Part shown: positions 6,640 through 9,044 of the stretch, piece after piece
Layout of the letters: every line of letters starts with the position of its first letter
Numbering within the stretch: the first letter of the stretch is position 1
DNA from: Stenotrophomonas sp.
GTDB lineage: Bacteria > Pseudomonadota > Gammaproteobacteria > Xanthomonadales > Xanthomonadaceae
DNA: 9,044 nucleotides
Assembly: GCA_003484865.1 (NCBI GenBank)
Contig: DMZT01000252.1
Coordinates: 1-9,044, forward strand
Direction of reading: 5' to 3'
Program-made: the position numbers and the translations under genes
Notes under the pieces: model-generated
Seen by the model: the letters and a program-made list of their open reading frames with translations, nothing else
Told to the model about the DNA's origin: nothing
The model's database searches: none

Positions 6640-7254
6640 ATGCGCGGACGCGACGAAGAAACCGGTGAATTCCTTGATATCAGCCGCAGCCAGAACCGCC
6701 GGGCGGCGCTGGACGTGCTGGCCCTGGGCGAGAAGCTGGTCTCGCTGACCCCGGCCCAGCTGGCGCGCCTGCCGGTGCCCGAGGATCTGCTGCCGCACAT
6801 CGCCGAGGCCAAGCGCATCACCGCGCATATCGCCCACAAGCGCCAGCTGGCGTTCCTGGCCAAGCACATGCGTCGCGAAGACGACGCCGTGCTGGATGCG
6901 ATCCGCGATGCGCTGGATGCCAACAGCGAGACCTCGCGCCGTGAAGTGGCGACCATGCACCGCGTGGAAGACTGGCGCGAACGCCTGCTCAAGGACGGCG
7001 ACAAGGCGCTGGGCGCGCTGCTGGACGAATACCCGCATGCCGACCGCCAGGAGCTGCGCACGCTGGTCCGCAACGCCCAGGCCGAAAAGGCCAAGAACAA
7101 GCCGCCGCGCGCCTACCGCGAGATCTTCCAGGTCCTGCGTACGCTGCTGCTGCCGGCCGCGCTCGGTCTGGAAGGCGTGAATGCCGCCTCCGAAGACGCG
7201 CTGGACGACGCGGTCGACACGGACACCGACAGCGACGAGAACGCCGAGGACTGA
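6640..7254 (+). CDS. darP: Ribosome maturation factor DarP (YjgA, DUF615)
   Basis: A cytoplasmic factor that associates with late 50S precursors and promotes large-subunit maturation in E. coli. The 204 residues include the family's helical core: [20 protein letters not shown] (15-34), [17 protein letters not shown] (44-60), [14 protein letters not shown] (67-80), and the strongly conserved end [20 protein letters not shown] (131-150) followed by [18 protein letters not shown] (153-170). The ATG at 6640 is chosen because the conserved family sequence begins shortly after it; the frame extends upstream to 6571, but those 23 codons do not look like the family. Compared with the 183-residue E. 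coli protein it lacks the acidic N-terminal extension but carries an acidic C-terminal tail (185-204, 11 of 20 residues Asp or Glu). Divergent from pmbA, as in E. coli. Confidence 0.95.
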   Translation: MRGRDEETGEFLDISRSQNRRAALDVLALGEKLVSLTPAQLARLPVPEDLLPHIAEAKRITAHIAHKRQLAFLAKHMRREDDAVLDAIRDALDANSETSRREVATMHRVEDWRERLLKDGDKALGALLDEYPHADRQELRTLVRNAQAEKAKNKPPRAYREIFQVLRTLLLPAALGLEGVNAASEDALDDAVDTDTDSDENAED

Positions 7255-7275
7255 GTCCCGGCGCTCGCGCGGCGG

Positions 7276-7294
7276 CGCCAGCACCCTGCTGGCG
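7276..7294. terminator. Possible hairpin terminator between convergent darP and tldD
   Basis: CGCCAGCA, loop CCC, TGCTGGCG: a perfect 8-bp stem in the 78-nt gap between two genes that meet tail to tail. No T-tract follows on either strand, so it is not a standard intrinsic terminator; it could work as a stem-only terminator or as 3'-end protection. The call rests on position and symmetry. Confidence 0.4.
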
Positions 7295-7332
7295 GCCGCA
7301 TGATCAGGCAGCGCAGGCGAATGCATCCCGGC

Positions 7333-8778
7333 TCAGGCCTGGGTGCCGCCCACGGTGATGCCATCGATCAGCAGGGACGGCTGGCCCACGCCGACCGGCA
7401 CGCTCTGGCCATCCTTGCCGCAGATGCCCACGCCCTCGTCCAGGGCCAGATCGTTGCCGATCATGCGCACTTTCTGCATGGTTTCCGGCCCATTGCCGAT
7501 GAGGGTGGCGCCCTTCACCGGCGCGGTGATTTTTCCGTCTTCGATCAGGTAGGCCTCGGTGGCCGAGAACACGTATTTGCCGCTGGTGATGTCGACCTGG
7601 CCACCACCGAAGTTGACGGCGTACAGGCCACGCTTGACCGAGCGGATCATTTCTTCCGGATCGTGCTGGCCGGCGCGCATGTAGGTGTTGGTCATGCGCG
7701 GCATGGTCATGTGCGCGAACGATTCACGGCGGCCGTTGCCGGTCGGGGCCACGCCCATCAGGCGCGCATTGAGCGAATCCTGCATGTAGCCAACCAGGAT
7801 GCCGTCTTCGATTAGCGTGGTGCACTGGGTCGGGTGGCCCTCATCATCGATGTTCAGCGAGCCGCGGCGTCCGTCCAGGGTGCCGTCGTCAACGATGGTC
7901 ACGCCCGGCGCAGCCACGCGCTCGCCGATCCGGCCGGCGTAGACGCTGGTGCCCTTGCGGTTGAAGTCGCCTTCCAGGCCATGGCCGACCGCTTCATGCA
8001 GCAGCACGCCGGGCCAGCCCGGGCCGAGCACCACGGTCATCACCCCGGCCGGGGCCGGGATCGCCTCCAGGTTCACCAGCGCCTGGCGCAGGGCCTCGCG
8101 CGCGAAGCCTTCCGGGCGCCCCTCGGCAAACAGTTCTTCATAGCTGTAGCGGCCGCCGCCACCGGAGTAACCGGACTCGCGCCGGCCATGCTGCTCGACG
8201 ATCACCTGCACGTTCAAGCGCACCAGCGGGCGGATGTCGGCCGCAAGCACGCCATCGCTGCGCGCGATCAAGACCGTGTCCACGCCGCCGGACAGGCTGA
8301 CCATCACCTGCTGCACGCGCGGGTCGGCGGCGCGCAGGTAGCGGTCCAGCCGCTTGAGCATCTCGACCTTGGCCTCGTTGCCCATGCCATCGATGGGGTC
8401 CAGTGCCGGGTACAGCGCGCGGCCACTGCCCCGCACCAGCGAGCGGGCCGACTGCGCCCCACCCTCGCGGGAGATGGCGCGGGCCGAGTTGGCCGCGGCC
8501 AGCAGCGCGTCGCTGTGGATGTCGTCGGAGTAGGCGAAGCCGGTCTTCTCACCGGCGATGGCGCGTACGCCCACGCCCTGCTCGATCGAATGCGCCCCGT
8601 CCTTGACGATGCCGTCCTCCACGCTCCAGCTCTCGCGGCGCGCGTGCTGGAAATAGAGATCCCCGAAATCGATGCCCGGGCCCAACAGGGTGCCGAACGT
8701 GCGTTCCAGACCGTTCGCATCCAGCCCGGCGGGCAGCAGCAGACGGTCGGTGGCCAGCGAAAGTGCGTTGTTGTTCAT
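7333..8778 (-). CDS. tldD: Zinc metalloprotease subunit TldD
   Basis: The catalytic subunit of the TldD-TldE protease (family U62/PmbA-TldD), which admits unfolded peptides into a closed cavity and cleaves them in the cytoplasm. It is 481 residues long, the same as E. coli TldD. The zinc motif [11 protein letters not shown] (261-271) supplies His261, Glu262 (catalytic) and His266; [18 protein letters not shown] (451-468) carries Cys453, the expected third ligand. Other family blocks are DYGD-like [19 protein letters not shown] (38-56), [20 protein letters not shown] (68-87) and [20 protein letters not shown] (312-331). The enzyme looks intact. The ATG at 8778 gives the usual N-terminus, though only AAAGAG almost touching the start resembles a ribosome binding site. 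It lies 54 nt after the YhdP gene on the same strand, as in E. coli, and is likely co-transcribed with it. Confidence 0.97.
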   Translation of the reverse strand: MNNNALSLATDRLLLPAGLDANGLERTFGTLLGPGIDFGDLYFQHARRESWSVEDGIVKDGAHSIEQGVGVRAIAGEKTGFAYSDDIHSDALLAAANSARAISREGGAQSARSLVRGSGRALYPALDPIDGMGNEAKVEMLKRLDRYLRAADPRVQQVMVSLSGGVDTVLIARSDGVLAADIRPLVRLNVQVIVEQHGRRESGYSGGGGRYSYEELFAEGRPEGFAREALRQALVNLEAIPAPAGVMTVVLGPGWPGVLLHEAVGHGLEGDFNRKGTSVYAGRIGERVAAPGVTIVDDGTLDGRRGSLNIDDEGHPTQCTTLIEDGILVGYMQDSLNARLMGVAPTGNGRRESFAHMTMPRMTNTYMRAGQHDPEEMIRSVKRGLYAVNFGGGQVDITSGKYVFSATEAYLIEDGKITAPVKGATLIGNGPETMQKVRMIGNDLALDEGVGICGKDGQSVPVGVGQPSLLIDGITVGGTQA

Positions 8779-8832
8779 GCTCTTTGATCTGTGGGCGCCG
8801 GGCGCAATCGCAACCCGGGCGCGGGAAAGGGA

Positions 8833-9044
8833 TCAGCGCGCCGGCGGTGCGGCCGGGGCCGGCTTGGGCGCTGCGTCGCGGTCGATCACATCGACCTTGG
8901 GTTCGGCCCAGGGGCCGGTCACGCGGTAGGTCTTGGCGCCGATCTCGCCCAGCGGCTTGGACAGCACCGCATTGGCGGCCGCGCCGACCGCCGCCCCCAC
9001 CGGGCCGCCGGCGACCGCGCCGACCACCGTCAGCAGGTTGCCCG
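8833..9044 (-). CDS. yhdP: YhdP/AsmA-like envelope protein, C-terminal end only
   Basis: Only the last 70 or so residues are in the window; the gene continues past the right edge. The frame is open to base 9044 and stops with TGA at 8833. The segment AVAGGPVGAAVGAAANAVLS followed by KPLGEIGAKTYRVTGPWAEP and KVDVID is the characteristic end of the long YhdP family (TIGR02099, AsmA-like). These inner-membrane-anchored proteins span the periplasm and are implicated in phospholipid transport to the outer membrane in E. coli. A short Ala/Pro-rich tail (about 15 residues) follows. The GTG at 9025-9027 is an internal Val codon, not a start. The neighbour tldD supports the call, since yhdP and tldD are adjacent in E. 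coli. Confidence 0.85.
   Translation of the reverse strand, partial: GNLLTVVGAVAGGPVGAAVGAAANAVLSKPLGEIGAKTYRVTGPWAEPKVDVIDRDAAPKPAPAAPPAR

Noticed and set aside
7834..8787. A 317-codon plus-strand frame opposite tldD.
   Set aside because: In-phase mirror of tldD; His/Ala/Arg-rich with no recognisable motif.
8779..8832. Repeated GCGCCCGG segments between the YhdP gene and tldD, considered as a terminator or operator.
   Set aside because: They are direct, not inverted, repeats without a T-tract and are likely chance in such GC-rich sequence.
1..9044. Search for CRISPR arrays, tRNA/rRNA genes, insertion sequences, prophage genes, riboswitches or defence systems.
   Set aside because: No regularly spaced repeats, cloverleaf-like sequence, transposase or phage-like proteins were seen; nearly all bases are accounted for by housekeeping genes.

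Overview
The window reads as a chromosomal housekeeping stretch from a high-GC gammaproteobacterium of the Xanthomonadaceae, most likely Stenotrophomonas or a close relative. Three things support this: very GC-rich third codon positions, gene content and residues typical of the family, and a short palindromic repeat at 4659-4681. On the minus strand that repeat reads GTAG followed by an 8-bp stem, the form described for the SMAG (Stenotrophomonas maltophilia GTAG) REP elements. The genus is inferred; the family is more secure.

Left block, plus strand (1-4644). An alkaline phosphatase cut by the left edge is joined by a stop/start overlap (TAATG) to a small exported WG-repeat protein of unknown role. 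A perfect 8-bp-stem palindrome follows. Then come tilS (tRNA-Ile lysidine synthetase), xseB (exonuclease VII small subunit) and ispA (farnesyl diphosphate synthase), the last two overlapping by 11 nt. The block ends with the SMAG-like repeat and a strong bidirectional intrinsic terminator.

Middle (4748-7254). On the minus strand lie a small DUF4870 membrane protein, with a GTG start behind a strong ribosome binding site, and pmbA/tldE, which appears to use a TTG start. Divergent from pmbA is darP/yjgA, a ribosome maturation factor with an unusually acidic C-terminal tail. The 68-nt divergent gap holds a 10-bp palindrome and a bulged hairpin.

Right block, minus strand (7333-9044). tldD, the catalytic partner of PmbA/TldE, faces darP tail to tail. 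The C-terminal end of a YhdP/AsmA-like envelope protein, cut by the right edge, lies upstream of it. Both TldD/TldE protease subunits therefore sit in one 3.6-kb locus with only darP between them.

I see no mobile elements other than the REP-like repeat, and no CRISPR, tRNA, rRNA, phage or defence genes. No stretch longer than about 105 nt lacks a gene. I found no convincing undescribed system. The points most worth a second look are the animal-type active site of the phosphatase, the coupled WG-repeat protein, the SMAG-like element beside the terminator, and the tldD-darP-tldE grouping.
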